From Pseudodonghicola flavimaris (GTDB lineage: Bacteria > Pseudomonadota > Alphaproteobacteria > Rhodobacterales > Rhodobacteraceae), in NCBI RefSeq assembly GCF_030164425.1, contig NZ_JASNJD010000003.1, positions 310,001-374,000 on the forward strand: DNA of 64,000 nucleotides, in the 5' to 3' direction. Of the stretch, positions 8,782-17,335 are shown piece after piece. Below the pieces are notes generated by a model. That model had not been told where the DNA came from, did no database searches, and saw nothing but the letters and a program-made list of their open reading frames with translations. The position numbers were made by a program, and so were the translations under genes. Position 1 is the first letter of the stretch; every line of letters begins with the position of its first letter.

Positions 8782-9498
8782 ATGTCATCCCCCGCCGTCT
8801 CCTCCTATTACTGGAAAGGTTTTCGCGACAGCGCGCCCTTCGTGCTGGTGGTCGGCCCCTTCGGCATGCTGTTCGGCGTGCTCGCGGTCGAGGCCGGGCT
8901 GAAACTGGTCGAAACCCTGACCCTGACCAGCACCGTCTTTGCCGGCGCCGCGCAGTTCACCGCGCTGCAGCTGATGCAGGCGCAGACGCCGATCCTGATC
9001 ATCCTCGCCTCCTCGCTGGCGGTGAACCTGAGGATGGCGATGTATTCGGCCTCGCTCACCCCCTATCTGGGGGCGGCGCCGCTGTGGCAGCGGGCGCTGG
9101 CGGCCTATCTGATGGTCGATCAGGCCTATGCCTGTTCCATCGCCCGCTATGAGACCGACCGCGACATGACGGTGCCGCAGCGGATGCGCTATTACTTCGG
9201 CACTGTCACCCCGGTGGGGATCGTCTGGTTTCTGGGGACCGTGGCCGGCGCGGTGCTGGGGGCACAGATCCCCGAAAGCCTGGCACTGGATTTCGCCCTG
9301 CCGATCGCCTTCCTGGGGATGGTGATCCCGATGCTGCGCACGCTGGCACATGTGACCGCTGCCGGCGTCGCGGTGACGGTGGCGCTGCTGGCCGCCGGGC
9401 TGCCCTACAACCTGGGGCTGATGGTGGCGGGCCTGGCCGGCATGATCGCCGGCGCCAGGGTCGAGCTGATGCTGCGGCGCCGAGGGACATGGACATGA
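8782..9498 (+). CDS. azlC: AzlC family branched-chain amino acid exporter, large subunit
   Basis: A 238-residue polytopic inner-membrane protein. The early GFRDSAPFVLVVGPFGMLFG segment and the following small-residue helices are typical of AzlC, which with AzlD forms an exporter (LIV-E class) for branched-chain amino acids or analogues. An AAGGA ribosome site precedes the ATG. The end overlaps azlD by 10 bp, so translation is coupled. Confidence 0.9.
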   Translation: MSSPAVSSYYWKGFRDSAPFVLVVGPFGMLFGVLAVEAGLKLVETLTLTSTVFAGAAQFTALQLMQAQTPILIILASSLAVNLRMAMYSASLTPYLGAAPLWQRALAAYLMVDQAYACSIARYETDRDMTVPQRMRYYFGTVTPVGIVWFLGTVAGAVLGAQIPESLALDFALPIAFLGMVIPMLRTLAHVTAAGVAVTVALLAAGLPYNLGLMVAGLAGMIAGARVELMLRRRGTWT

Positions 9499-9857
9499 CC
9501 GAGACCTCCCCGCTGACCGCAGCCGTCGCCCCCCCCGATCCCACCACCCTGTGGATCCTGATCATCGGCCTGGCGATCGGTACTTTCCTGCTGCGCTTCG
9601 TCTTCGTCGGTTTCGTCGGCGACCGGCCGATGCCGGAATGGCTGCTGCGGCACCTGCGCTATACTGCGGTGGCGATCCTGCCGGCGCTGGTCGCGCCGCT
9701 GGTGGTCTGGCCGGCTGCCACCGGCGGGCAGCTGGACCTTCCACGCACTGCGGCCGCCGCGGCCACCATCGTCGCCGGCTGGATCAGCAAGAACGTCCTG
9801 ATCGGCATCGGCGCCGGGGCTGTAACGCTCTACACCCTGCTCTATCTGCTGGGCTGA
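9489..9857 (+). CDS. azlD: AzlD family transporter small subunit
   Basis: A 122-residue protein with about four hydrophobic segments (WILIIGLAIGTFLLRF; AILPALVAPLVVW and two later). It matches AzlD in size and place, directly after and overlapping azlC. It should be the partner needed for export activity. The opening 20 residues are polar and perhaps cytoplasmic. Confidence 0.88.
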   Translation: MDMTETSPLTAAVAPPDPTTLWILIIGLAIGTFLLRFVFVGFVGDRPMPEWLLRHLRYTAVAILPALVAPLVVWPAATGGQLDLPRTAAAAATIVAGWISKNVLIGIGAGAVTLYTLLYLLG

Positions 9858-9872
9858 CCGGCAAGCCGGATG

Positions 9873-9891
9873 CCCGGGCAGCCCGCCCGGG
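9873..9891. terminator. GC-rich hairpin between convergent azlD and lipoprotein genes
   Basis: CCCGGGC-agccc-GCCCGGG gives a perfect 7 bp stem with a 5-base loop, 15 bp after the azlD stop and 20 bp from the stop of the opposing gene. No T tract follows on either strand, so it would be at best a weak or Rho-assisted bidirectional terminator. Confidence 0.35.
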
Positions 9892-9911
9892 GCCCCGCCA
9901 AAACCGCGGGC

Positions 9912-10580
9912 TCACTCCGCTTCGGCAGCGGTCTTTTGCGAGGCGGCCAGGGCCAGCGCCTCGAGCTTGGCATTGTTCTTCGCCAGCCCTTCCTGCAGAT
10001 CGGCGCTGTCGTTCTCATAGAGCCGTTCGGTCTTCACGCCCGGCAGCTGGGCCACCTGCTCTTCGAGTTTGGCGGGATAGAAGGTCGACCGGATATTCTC
10101 GAATCCCGGCACCTGCTGCAGCAGCCCGGAGGTCGCCTTGGCGCAATAGGCCTGCGGCACCGGCCCATCCTTCAGGGCCAGCTGATAGGCGATTTCGGCC
10201 TGCTCGGGCGTCACCTCGATGGTCTGCACCACCACGTGATGGGTGCTGCGCGCATGCGACGAACGATAGGCCCGCTCCACCGCCGGGGTGACCCCGAACA
10301 GCACATCGTTCCGCTCCGGCACCACGGTGGAATAGAACGAGCCCGCCGGATCGAAGATCACCCGCTCCGAGGCGTTGATCATCAGCGAGCTGTGGCCGCC
10401 CGCCCCGGTCCGGTTGTTGACCATGGTGTAAAGCGTCAGGGTCTTCGGCCCCGGGTCGCTGTAGGACACCGCGGCGACCGTGGCGTCATCGGCATAGGGA
10501 CGAGGATGCGCGACACAGCCGGCCAGAGCCAGCAATGCGGCGGAAACGCAGAAGATACGCAACACGGAAACTCCGAGCAC
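9912..10580 (-). CDS. Lipoprotein with His-then-Cys motifs, function unknown
   Basis: A 222-residue protein with a type II signal peptide: a hydrophobic stretch ending in the lipobox LALAGC, so it is probably anchored to a membrane facing the periplasm. The mature part has a GGHSSLMIN segment and later an AYCAKATSGLLQQVPGF segment. A His in a small-residue strand followed by a Cys helix is the order expected in circularly permuted papain-like (NlpC/P60 or YiiX-like) hydrolases, but this is inference. The C-terminus is Ala/Glu-rich and helical. It stands alone, 41 bp downstream of the COX IV gene on the same strand. Confidence 0.7.
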   Translation of the reverse strand: MLGVSVLRIFCVSAALLALAGCVAHPRPYADDATVAAVSYSDPGPKTLTLYTMVNNRTGAGGHSSLMINASERVIFDPAGSFYSTVVPERNDVLFGVTPAVERAYRSSHARSTHHVVVQTIEVTPEQAEIAYQLALKDGPVPQAYCAKATSGLLQQVPGFENIRSTFYPAKLEEQVAQLPGVKTERLYENDSADLQEGLAKNNAKLEALALAASQKTAAEAE

Positions 10581-10621
10581 TTGGAGGAGGAAAGAGCCGG
10601 GCAGTCAGACGGGCTGCGCGA

Positions 10622-10756
10622 TCAGGTCAGGAAGACCGCCATGAACAGCGCCAGGAAGATCAGGAACACCACGGAGTAGGTGGTGAATTTGACGAAACCA
10701 TCGAAGGTCTTGGTCTGTTCGGTGATGTCCATCTCACCTTGCTTGAAGTCGGCCAT
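10622..10756 (-). CDS. aa3-type cytochrome c oxidase subunit IV (44-residue microprotein)
   Basis: A short frame encoding 44 residues: a polar N-terminus (MADFKQGEMDITEQTKTF), then GFVKFTTYSVVF leading into one membrane helix rich in Leu, Phe and Ala that ends the protein. This layout and the sequence around TEQTKTFDGF are those of the bacterial aa3-type oxidase subunit IV (PF07835). It packs beside the catalytic subunits of the terminal oxidase, although the ctaC/D/E genes are not in this window. An AGGA-type ribosome site precedes the ATG. Its codons are typical of the surrounding genes. Confidence 0.88.
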   Translation of the reverse strand: MADFKQGEMDITEQTKTFDGFVKFTTYSVVFLIFLALFMAVFLT

Positions 10757-10916
10757 GAGCAATCGTCCTGTCGGTTGCGGGTCTTGTTGCAAGAGAGATA
10801 CTGAATTTCGCGCCCCCTGTCACGCGATCATCCGCCAGATGTCGGCAAAGCGCGGGATTTCCGCCGCTGTTCCGAACCGGCACGGGAACAGGAACGGGAC
10901 CCGGTGCCGTCCCCTG

Positions 10917-11372
10917 TCAGCTTTCCTCGTCCAGATCCTGGGCCAGACGAAAGCCGATGCGCAGCGGCGGGCTGTCGGCCTGCGGTTTCGGCATCGCCCG
11001 CAGCAACACGTTCAGCTGGGTGACATGCTGGATCTGCTGGGTCTTCGCCCCATCGGCGTCGCGCCCGTAGAAAGTGACGATATCGGGGTCGAAATAGCCG
11101 ATCCCCTCGATCCGCATCACCCCGGCCTGACCGCCGGTGAAGCCCATCGCCACCTCCTGGGTGTTGTCGAGCTGGGCCTCGAAATTGCGGATATAGAGGA
11201 TCATCCGTTCATAGGCCCATTGCGCCGGGCTCTTGTCGTCCACCGGCTTGCCGACGGCAGCTTTCAGCCCCTCGCTCTGCTGCGCGGCCTCGGGGTCTGC
11301 ATGCACCTCATGCACCCGCGGAATCGCCGCGGCTTCGGCAGCCTCGGCGGTGGTCTCGATCTTGTTGTCCAT
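10917..11372 (-). CDS. DUF6173-like conserved protein
   Basis: A 151-residue soluble protein of unknown function. The central block WAYERMILYIRNFEAQL, then VAMGFTGG, IEGIGYFDPDIVTFYG and QHVTQLNVLLRA, matches what I recall of DUF6173 proteins of Rhodobacterales. The first 50 residues are Ala/Glu-rich and probably disordered. The ATG at 11372 is preferred over an upstream in-frame start because GGGAGAGA lies just before it. It ends 160 bp from the COX IV gene and starts 55 bp after the MBL hydrolase gene. No catalytic residues can be named. Confidence 0.75.
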   Translation of the reverse strand: MDNKIETTAEAAEAAAIPRVHEVHADPEAAQQSEGLKAAVGKPVDDKSPAQWAYERMILYIRNFEAQLDNTQEVAMGFTGGQAGVMRIEGIGYFDPDIVTFYGRDADGAKTQQIQHVTQLNVLLRAMPKPQADSPPLRIGFRLAQDLDEES

Positions 11373-11427
11373 CGGTCTCTCTCCCACCTGGCCGGTCCGG
11401 GCGGGGGTCGGCCATCGCCGCCGCCGC

Positions 11428-12471
11428 TCAGTCCCGGCGTTGATAGAGCCAGGCGCCATCCGGCCCCCTGGTGCGGCTCACCTGCCCTGTAAGATAGAGG
11501 TGATTGACGTGAGAAACAGCCTCGACCAGCGCCAGACCGTATTCGCCGGCGCCGATGCTGCGCTTGAACAGCGGCGGGAAACACTGCGCCGCGCTCTGCG
11601 GCGTGTCGAGATGCTTGAGCAGCCGCTTCAGCGCGCTGTGGTGATTCTGGATCAGCTGAGCCATCCGCAGCGGCAGCCCGACGAAGGGCATCTTGTGCCC
11701 GCCGAGCGCCAGCTGATCGGGACGCGCCAACGCGCTCAGCCGGTCGCAGGCCGCCAGCCAGTCGGCCAGCGGATCGGCCATCGGCTCGGTCGCATAGACC
11801 CCGATGTTGGGGCTGATCGACGACAGGATCTGATCGCCGGTCAGCACCAGATTGTCATCGAGGCTCCAGAAAGTGGCGTGTTCCGGCGCGTGGCCGTCGC
11901 CCATATGCACCGCCCAGGTCCGCCCGCCCATGCGAATCGTGTCGCCCTCTTTCACCCGGCGAAAGCCCAGCGGCATGGGCGCGACCACATCGGCGTAATT
12001 GAACGGCCGCTCGGCCAGACGCTGGGCCAGAATCTCCGCATCCATGCCGGCGGCGCGGTAATAGGCCTCGGTCTCCGCCGGCATGGTCTCCTGCACGTCG
12101 AGCGTCAGCATGCGGGCGAACAGCCAGGAGGTGCGTGACGTCACCAGTTCCGCCCCCTGTTCGGCCTGAAACCAGCCGGCCAGGCCGATATGGTCGGCGT
12201 GGTGATGGGTCACCACCACCCGTCGCACCGGCTTGCCGGCCAAGGGGCCGGCCAGCAGCTGCGCCCAGATCTCCCGGATCATCGAGGTGTCGAAGCCGGT
12301 ATCGACCAGCGTCCAGCCATCGCCGTCGTCCAGCGCATAGACATTGACGTGGTCCAGCTTCATCGGCAGCGGCAGGCGCATCCACAGCACCCCTTCGGCC
12401 ACCTCGATCGCCTCGCCGGTTGCCGGCGGTGTGTCCCAGGGGTACCTCAGGGTGCGGGGTGCGCCATCCAT
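11428..12471 (-). CDS. MBL-fold metallo-hydrolase
   Basis: A 347-residue metallo-beta-lactamase-fold hydrolase with the di-zinc motif THHHADHIG (His89, His91, Asp93, His94), a later His in GDGHAPEH and the bridging Asp in LTGDQILSS. The C-terminal 100 residues form an extra helical domain like that of LACTB2-type proteins. It begins 4 bp after the acyl-CoA dehydrogenase stop, so the two are co-transcribed. A thioesterase-like role on an acyl-CoA product is plausible but unproven. Confidence 0.85.
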   Translation of the reverse strand: MDGAPRTLRYPWDTPPATGEAIEVAEGVLWMRLPLPMKLDHVNVYALDDGDGWTLVDTGFDTSMIREIWAQLLAGPLAGKPVRRVVVTHHHADHIGLAGWFQAEQGAELVTSRTSWLFARMLTLDVQETMPAETEAYYRAAGMDAEILAQRLAERPFNYADVVAPMPLGFRRVKEGDTIRMGGRTWAVHMGDGHAPEHATFWSLDDNLVLTGDQILSSISPNIGVYATEPMADPLADWLAACDRLSALARPDQLALGGHKMPFVGLPLRMAQLIQNHHSALKRLLKHLDTPQSAAQCFPPLFKRSIGAGEYGLALVEAVSHVNHLYLTGQVSRTRGPDGAWLYQRRD

Positions 12472-12475
12472 TGCC

Positions 12476-14182
12476 TTACCCCCGCCCGAGATCGTCGATG
12501 CTCAGCGCATAGAGATCCTCGGCGCCGCATTGCGCATGGGCGAGCAGCGCGCTGTGCTCCGGCAGCATCCGGTCGATGTAGAACCGGGCGAGCGCCGCGG
12601 CCGGGCCGGACGGATCGGCCAGCGCGGCGGCCAGGTGGTAATGGCCCCCCAGCACCCGGGCGAACCCCTTCAGATAAGGCACGGCACCGGCGAACCGGTC
12701 GTTCATCTGGCCCTGCGACACCAGCCATTCGGTCGCCTCGCGCAGCGTCTCCGCCGATTGCCAGACCGCTTCGGCCATCTCCGGCTGGGTGGCGCGGGCA
12801 CGTTCGGCCTGATCCTGGATTTCGTCCAGCAACCGCGAGGCCGCCTCGCCGCCATCCATCATCTTGCGCGCCACCAGGTCCATGGCCTGAATGCCGTTGG
12901 TGCCCTCGTAGATCGCGGTAACCCGGACATCGCGGTAATATTGCGCCGCGCCGGTTTCCTCGATGAAGCCCATACCGCCATGCACCTGCACCCCGGTCTC
13001 CGACACGAAGATGCCGGTATCGGTGCCGAAGGCCTTCGCGATCGGGGTCAGCAGCGCCGCCCGCGCGGACCAGTCGGCCTCTCCGGTGGCGGTCTGCATG
13101 TCGATGGCAGTGGCACAGGCCAGCAGGATCGCCCGGGCGGCGAACAGCTCGGCCCGCATCTCCAGCAGCATACGGCGCACGTCGGCGTGATCGACGATGG
13201 TGCCCGAGGGCGTCTTGCCCTGCTTGCGTTCCAGCGCATAGGCCAGCGCGTGCTGATACGCGCCCTCACCGGCGCCGACCCCCTGGCCGCCAACCCCGAG
13301 ACGGGCGTTGTTCATCATCGTGAACATCGCCGCCATGCCGCCATGTTCCTTGCCGACCAGCCAGCCGGTGGCGCCATCGTATTGCATCACGCAGGTCGGC
13401 GAGCCATGCAGGCCCATCTTATGCTCCAGGCTAACCACCTTCAGGCTGTTGGCCTTGCCGGGGTTGCCGTTTTCGTCCGGCAGGTACTTCGGCACCAGGA
13501 ACAGCGAAATCCCCTTGGTCCCTGGCACCCCGTCGGGCAGCCGCGCCAGCACCAGGTGGCAGACGTTCCCGGTGATGTCGTTGTCGCCCCAGGAGATGAA
13601 GATCTTCTGCCCCGAGACCGCATAGGTGCCGTCGCCGTTCGGTTCCGCCTTGGAGGTCAGCGCCCCCACGTCCGAGCCCGCCTGCGGTTCGGTCAGGTTC
13701 ATCGTACCGGACCATTCGCCGCTGATCAGCTTCGGCAGGTACAGATCTTTCAGCGCGTCGGAGGCGTGATGCTCCAGCGCCTCGATCTGGCCCTGGCTCA
13801 TCAGCGGCGCCAGTTGCAGCGCCAGGCAGGCGCCGCTCATCATCTCGTTGACGGCGGTGGTCAGGGCCATCGGCAGCCCCATGCCGCCATGGTCCTGCGG
13901 CGCGCTCATGCCGATCCAACCGCCTTCGGCAATCGCCTTGAAGCCGTCGGAAAAGCCCGGGCTGGTTCGTACCACACCGTTCTCCAGCACCGCCGGCTGC
14001 AGATCGCCATTGCGGTTCAACGGCGCCATGACCTCGTCACAGAGCTTGCCGGCCTCGGTCAGGATGGCGGTGGCGACATCGAAATCGGCCTCGGCAAAAC
14101 GCTCGGTCGCGGCGATCTGGTCGTAACCGACCACGTGACGAAGCAGAAATTCATATTCGGAAACAGGCGCACGGTACGGCAT
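12476..14182 (-). CDS. Acyl-CoA dehydrogenase, large three-domain type (DmdC/FadE-like)
   Basis: A 568-residue FAD enzyme that introduces the alpha,beta double bond into acyl-CoA. It has LTEPQAGSDVG and the W-G-D flavin-contact segment, and the catalytic base is the Glu of YEGTNGIQ at about residue 425. An added C-terminal helical domain makes it longer than classical 380-residue acyl-CoA dehydrogenases, the size of 3-methylmercaptopropionyl-CoA dehydrogenase (DmdC) and related enzymes. The start MPYRAPVSEYEF at 14182 is the family's usual N-terminus; the frame extends 38 codons upstream without homology. DmdC identity is possible in a marine Roseobacter but cannot be decided without dmdA/B/D neighbours. 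Confidence 0.88.
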   Translation of the reverse strand: MPYRAPVSEYEFLLRHVVGYDQIAATERFAEADFDVATAILTEAGKLCDEVMAPLNRNGDLQPAVLENGVVRTSPGFSDGFKAIAEGGWIGMSAPQDHGGMGLPMALTTAVNEMMSGACLALQLAPLMSQGQIEALEHHASDALKDLYLPKLISGEWSGTMNLTEPQAGSDVGALTSKAEPNGDGTYAVSGQKIFISWGDNDITGNVCHLVLARLPDGVPGTKGISLFLVPKYLPDENGNPGKANSLKVVSLEHKMGLHGSPTCVMQYDGATGWLVGKEHGGMAAMFTMMNNARLGVGGQGVGAGEGAYQHALAYALERKQGKTPSGTIVDHADVRRMLLEMRAELFAARAILLACATAIDMQTATGEADWSARAALLTPIAKAFGTDTGIFVSETGVQVHGGMGFIEETGAAQYYRDVRVTAIYEGTNGIQAMDLVARKMMDGGEAASRLLDEIQDQAERARATQPEMAEAVWQSAETLREATEWLVSQGQMNDRFAGAVPYLKGFARVLGGHYHLAAALADPSGPAAALARFYIDRMLPEHSALLAHAQCGAEDLYALSIDDLGRG

Positions 14183-14313
14183 TGGCGTCCTCTTGTCTGC
14201 GCGGTGCCCGGCCTGACGGGCTTGGCTTCCACCGGCGGCACCGCTATGGCTCAACCTGCGACGATACCTAGCTATCCGCAATCGGCAAGCAACCAAAACG
14301 CGGCGTCAAAGCC

Positions 14314-15261
14314 ATGCCTCAGACAGAAACCCTGCGTCTCACCCCGAGCCCCGCCGATCTGGAACGCGCGGCGGGGTTGCTGCGCGCCGGCGAGCTGGTC
14401 GCTTTCCCGACCGAAACGGTCTATGGCCTCGGCGCCGACGCGACCAATGGAACGGCAGTGGCGGCGATCTATACCGCCAAGGGCCGGCCCAGCTTCAACC
14501 CGCTGATCGCCCATGTGCCCGATGCCGAAGCGGCGCGGGCGCATGTCGAATGGTCCGACCTGGCGGAGCAGCTGGCGGCGGCGTTCTGGCCCGGACCGCT
14601 GACCCTGGTTCTGCCGCTGAAGCCCGGCCACGGCATTTCCGAACTGACCACCGCCGGCCTGCCGACGCTGGGTGTCCGGGTGCCGGACCAACCGACCGCG
14701 CAGAGACTGCTGCGTGCCGTCGGCCGGCCGGTAGCGGCGCCTTCGGCAAACCCCTCCGGCCGGATCAGCCCGACGACGGCCGATCACGTCCTGGCCGGGC
14801 TGGCCGGCCGGATCGCGGCGGTGCTGGACGATGGTCCCACCGAGGTCGGGGTCGAATCGACGATCCTGGGGCTGAGCGATGCACCGGTGCTGCTGCGCCC
14901 TGGCGGTGTGCCGGCCGAAGCGATCGAGGCGGTTCTGGGCCACCCGCTGCCTCGCCGCGCCGGCGACGCCGCCATCAATGCCCCGGGCCAGCTCAGATCG
15001 CATTACGCACCGGCGGCCCCGGTGCGGCTGAACGCCGAAGCCCCCGGACCGGGAGAGCTGTTTCTGGGTTTCGGGACCCGGGATGGCGATCTCAACCTCT
15101 CTCCCGGCGGCGATCTGGCCGAGGCCGCCGCGCATCTTTTCGGCTACCTGCACCGGCTCGACGCCCGGGGCGCCCCGATCGCGGTGGCGCCGATCCCGGA
15201 AACCGGGCTGGGCGCGGCGATCAACGACCGGCTGCGTCGCGCCGCGGCACCGCGCGACTGA
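14314..15261 (+). CDS. sua5: L-threonylcarbamoyladenylate synthase (Sua5/TsaC)
   Basis: A 315-residue enzyme that makes threonylcarbamoyl-AMP from Thr, bicarbonate and ATP for the t6A37 modification of ANN-decoding tRNAs. Residues 1-200 form the YrdC-like domain: AFPTETVYGLGADAT, KGRPSFNPLIAHV and SANPSGRISPTTADHV. The extra C-terminal 100 residues are the Sua5 domain, introduced by the linker HYAPAAPVRL, so this is the long Sua5 form. It is transcribed divergently from the acyl-CoA dehydrogenase gene across 131 bp. Confidence 0.93.
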   Translation: MPQTETLRLTPSPADLERAAGLLRAGELVAFPTETVYGLGADATNGTAVAAIYTAKGRPSFNPLIAHVPDAEAARAHVEWSDLAEQLAAAFWPGPLTLVLPLKPGHGISELTTAGLPTLGVRVPDQPTAQRLLRAVGRPVAAPSANPSGRISPTTADHVLAGLAGRIAAVLDDGPTEVGVESTILGLSDAPVLLRPGGVPAEAIEAVLGHPLPRRAGDAAINAPGQLRSHYAPAAPVRLNAEAPGPGELFLGFGTRDGDLNLSPGGDLAEAAAHLFGYLHRLDARGAPIAVAPIPETGLGAAINDRLRRAAAPRD

Positions 15262-15307
15262 GCCCCCCAAGATCCCTTTTCCCGGCTCTGCTCCCCCGCC
15301 CCGCGCC

Positions 15308-15865
15308 TCAGGCCCGACCGGCGCTGGCCGACAGCGTCAACGGATCGACCCCGAGGGTGCGCAACGCGGCTTCCCATTTCGCGCCATCGCGGGCGCCGAA
15401 GACCAGATCGGTCTCCGCCTCGGCGGTGAGCCAGCCGTTCATCGCGATCTCCGATTCCAGCTGACCCGGTCCCCAGCCGGCATAGCCGAGCATCAGCAGC
15501 GCCCGCTCCGGCCCGCGCCCGCAGGCGATATCTTCCAGAATGTCCAGTGTCGCGGTCATCCGAAAACCGTCAGACACCCGCATCGAATGCAGATTGGCCT
15601 CGTATTCCGCGGAATGCAGGACGAACCCGCGCGCCGTTTCCACCGGCCCGCCGAAATGCACCTGCATCTCGCCGCGCTCCGGCCTGTCCGCCTTGATCTT
15701 GAGCTGCTCCAGCAGATCCGACAGCCGCACATCGCTCGCCGGCTTGTTCACGATCAGGCCCATCGCGCCCTCGGCGCCATAGCTGCACAGAAACACCACC
15801 GAGTGGTCAAAGCGCGGATCGCCCATCCCGGGCATTGCGATCAGCAGCTTTCCAGTCAGGTCCAT
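15308..15865 (-). CDS. YqgE/AlgH family protein
   Basis: A 185-residue member of the UPF0301 family, whose biochemical function is unsettled. It starts with the canonical [14 protein letters not shown], followed by [12 protein letters not shown] and GLIVNKP, and has VHFGGPVE and [11 protein letters not shown], all family hallmarks. The ATG at 15865 gives the standard length; the frame continues upstream to 15994 with non-homologous sequence. It converges with sua5, with 46 bp between stops that hold no clear terminator. Confidence 0.93.
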   Translation of the reverse strand: MDLTGKLLIAMPGMGDPRFDHSVVFLCSYGAEGAMGLIVNKPASDVRLSDLLEQLKIKADRPERGEMQVHFGGPVETARGFVLHSAEYEANLHSMRVSDGFRMTATLDILEDIACGRGPERALLMLGYAGWGPGQLESEIAMNGWLTAEAETDLVFGARDGAKWEAALRTLGVDPLTLSASAGRA

Positions 15866-16059
15866 TTTTTCGGCCCCGAAACAGTAAAGTCTATATCTGT
15901 TTAACATGGCCACTTCCTGAGACCAGTCAAGACGGCCGCTGCGACACTTGGACCCAACGTCTCGCGATATGTTGAGGTGCGGGCGGCTTGGCAAGCGGCG
16001 GGCAAACCGCCATCTAGGAGAGAGGTTTTCGCCCGAGCCGCCAAATCCCCGAGGATACC

Positions 16060-16890
16060 ATGACCCGGTTTGCAGCCCTGATCGCCCTTTGCACCGCCTT
16101 CGCCCCGGTCCTGCCGGGAGCGGTCCGCCCCGCTGCGGCGGCCGACCGCTCCGATCTGGACAAGCTGGTGACGGTCGATGTGATCGACGGCGGCCCGACC
16201 GCGCGCGGCACCTATATGGCGGCGTTGCGGCTAACCCTGTCGGATGGGTGGAAGACCTATTGGCGCGCGCCCGGAGAGGCCGGCATCCCGCCCAGCTTCG
16301 ACTGGAAGGGATCGCGCAACCTGGGCGAGGTGTCGATGACCTGGCCGACGCCGAAAGTCTTCGACAGCAATGGCATGCAGACCATCGGCTATACCCGGCA
16401 ACTGGTTCTGCCGGTCGAGATCACCCCGGCCCGAGATGGCCGCCCGATCGAGCTGCGCGGCCGCATCGAGCTGGGGCTTTGCAGCGATGTCTGCATCCCC
16501 GGCACCGTCAGCTTCGACCACCGCGTCGACCCCGAGGCCGGGCGCAACCCGGCCATCGTCGCGGCGCTGGCCGAACGTCCCTATTCCGCCCGCGAGGCTG
16601 GGGTGCGCGCCGCCACCTGCCGGCTGCAGCCCAGTGCCGACGGGCTGCGGGTCGAGGCGCGGATCACCATGCCCTCCGCCGGCGGTCCCGAGGTCGCGGT
16701 GATCGAATCGGGCACCCCCGGGATCTGGGCCACCGAGACCGAGACCAGCCGCCAGGGCAACACGTTGATCGCCGCCTCCGATCTGATCGCCGAGACCGGC
16801 GGCGCCTTCGCGCTGGATCGCTCGGCGCTGCGCATCACCGTTCTGGGCAGCAAGCACGCGGTCGACATCCGCGGCTGCGACGCGGGCTGA
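16060..16890 (+). CDS. Periplasmic protein with DsbD N-terminal-like domain
   Basis: A 276-residue secreted protein. A Sec signal peptide ends near AAAAD (about residue 29). The rest resembles the immunoglobulin-like alpha domain of Dsb[33 protein letters not shown] and the redox pair Cys141-x3-Cys145 in LCSDVCIPG. In DsbD this domain passes electrons to periplasmic thioredoxin-like partners. Here it is free-standing, with no membrane or thioredoxin domain attached. A Nudix hydrolase gene follows 6 bp later. Confidence 0.85.
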   Translation: MTRFAALIALCTAFAPVLPGAVRPAAAADRSDLDKLVTVDVIDGGPTARGTYMAALRLTLSDGWKTYWRAPGEAGIPPSFDWKGSRNLGEVSMTWPTPKVFDSNGMQTIGYTRQLVLPVEITPARDGRPIELRGRIELGLCSDVCIPGTVSFDHRVDPEAGRNPAIVAALAERPYSAREAGVRAATCRLQPSADGLRVEARITMPSAGGPEVAVIESGTPGIWATETETSRQGNTLIAASDLIAETGGAFALDRSALRITVLGSKHAVDIRGCDAG

Positions 16891-16896
16891 GCCGGC

Positions 16897-17328
16897 ATGA
16901 CCACGATCCCCCGGCTCGGCGCCATCGCGGTTCTGGTCGAAGGCGACCGGGTGCTGCTGGCACAACGCAAGAAGACGCCGGATGCCGGGCTCTGGGGGTT
17001 TCCCGGCGGCCATGTCGAACCGGGCGAAACCGCTTTGGCCGCGGCGCAACGCGAATTGTTGGAAGAAACCGGGCTCAGCGCCGAACCGGTTGAATATCTC
17101 ACCAATGTCGACGTGATCCGCCACGATGCCGATGGCCACGTGCTGGTGCATTACCTGCTGGCGGCCGTGCTCTGCACCGCGCCGCGCGGTACGCTCTGCG
17201 CCGCCGATGACGTGTCCGATGCCGCCTGGTTCCCGGTGCCGCAGATCCGCGCCGGAGACCTGCCGATGAGCGCCCAGGTCGCCGAGGTGATGGACCTGGC
17301 CATCCGCCGGCTGCAGGACGCCGGCTGA
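16897..17328 (+). CDS. Nudix hydrolase
   Basis: A 143-residue enzyme with a complete Nudix box, Gly38-x5-Glu44-x7-Arg52-Glu53-Leu-Leu-Glu56-Glu57-x-Gly59, which binds Mg for hydrolysis of nucleoside diphosphate derivatives. The PDAGLWGFPGGHVE context resembles MutT-like or ADP-ribose pyrophosphatase enzymes, but the substrate cannot be called. It follows the DsbD-domain gene by 6 bp and its stop is 7 bp from the end of the convergent RND gene. Confidence 0.88.
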   Translation: MTTIPRLGAIAVLVEGDRVLLAQRKKTPDAGLWGFPGGHVEPGETALAAAQRELLEETGLSAEPVEYLTNVDVIRHDADGHVLVHYLLAAVLCTAPRGTLCAADDVSDAAWFPVPQIRAGDLPMSAQVAEVMDLAIRRLQDAG

Positions 17329-17335
17329 TCCCGGC

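Noticed and set aside
12476-14182. Firm assignment of the acyl-CoA dehydrogenase as DmdC (DMSP degradation)
   Set aside because: Length and several segments fit, but no dmdA, dmdB or dmdD is in the window and other FadE-type enzymes share these features.
12344-14506. 720-codon plus-strand open frame crossing the acyl-CoA dehydrogenase region into the sua5 start
   Set aside because: It is antisense to the dehydrogenase for most of its length and out of frame with sua5; no homology-like segments.
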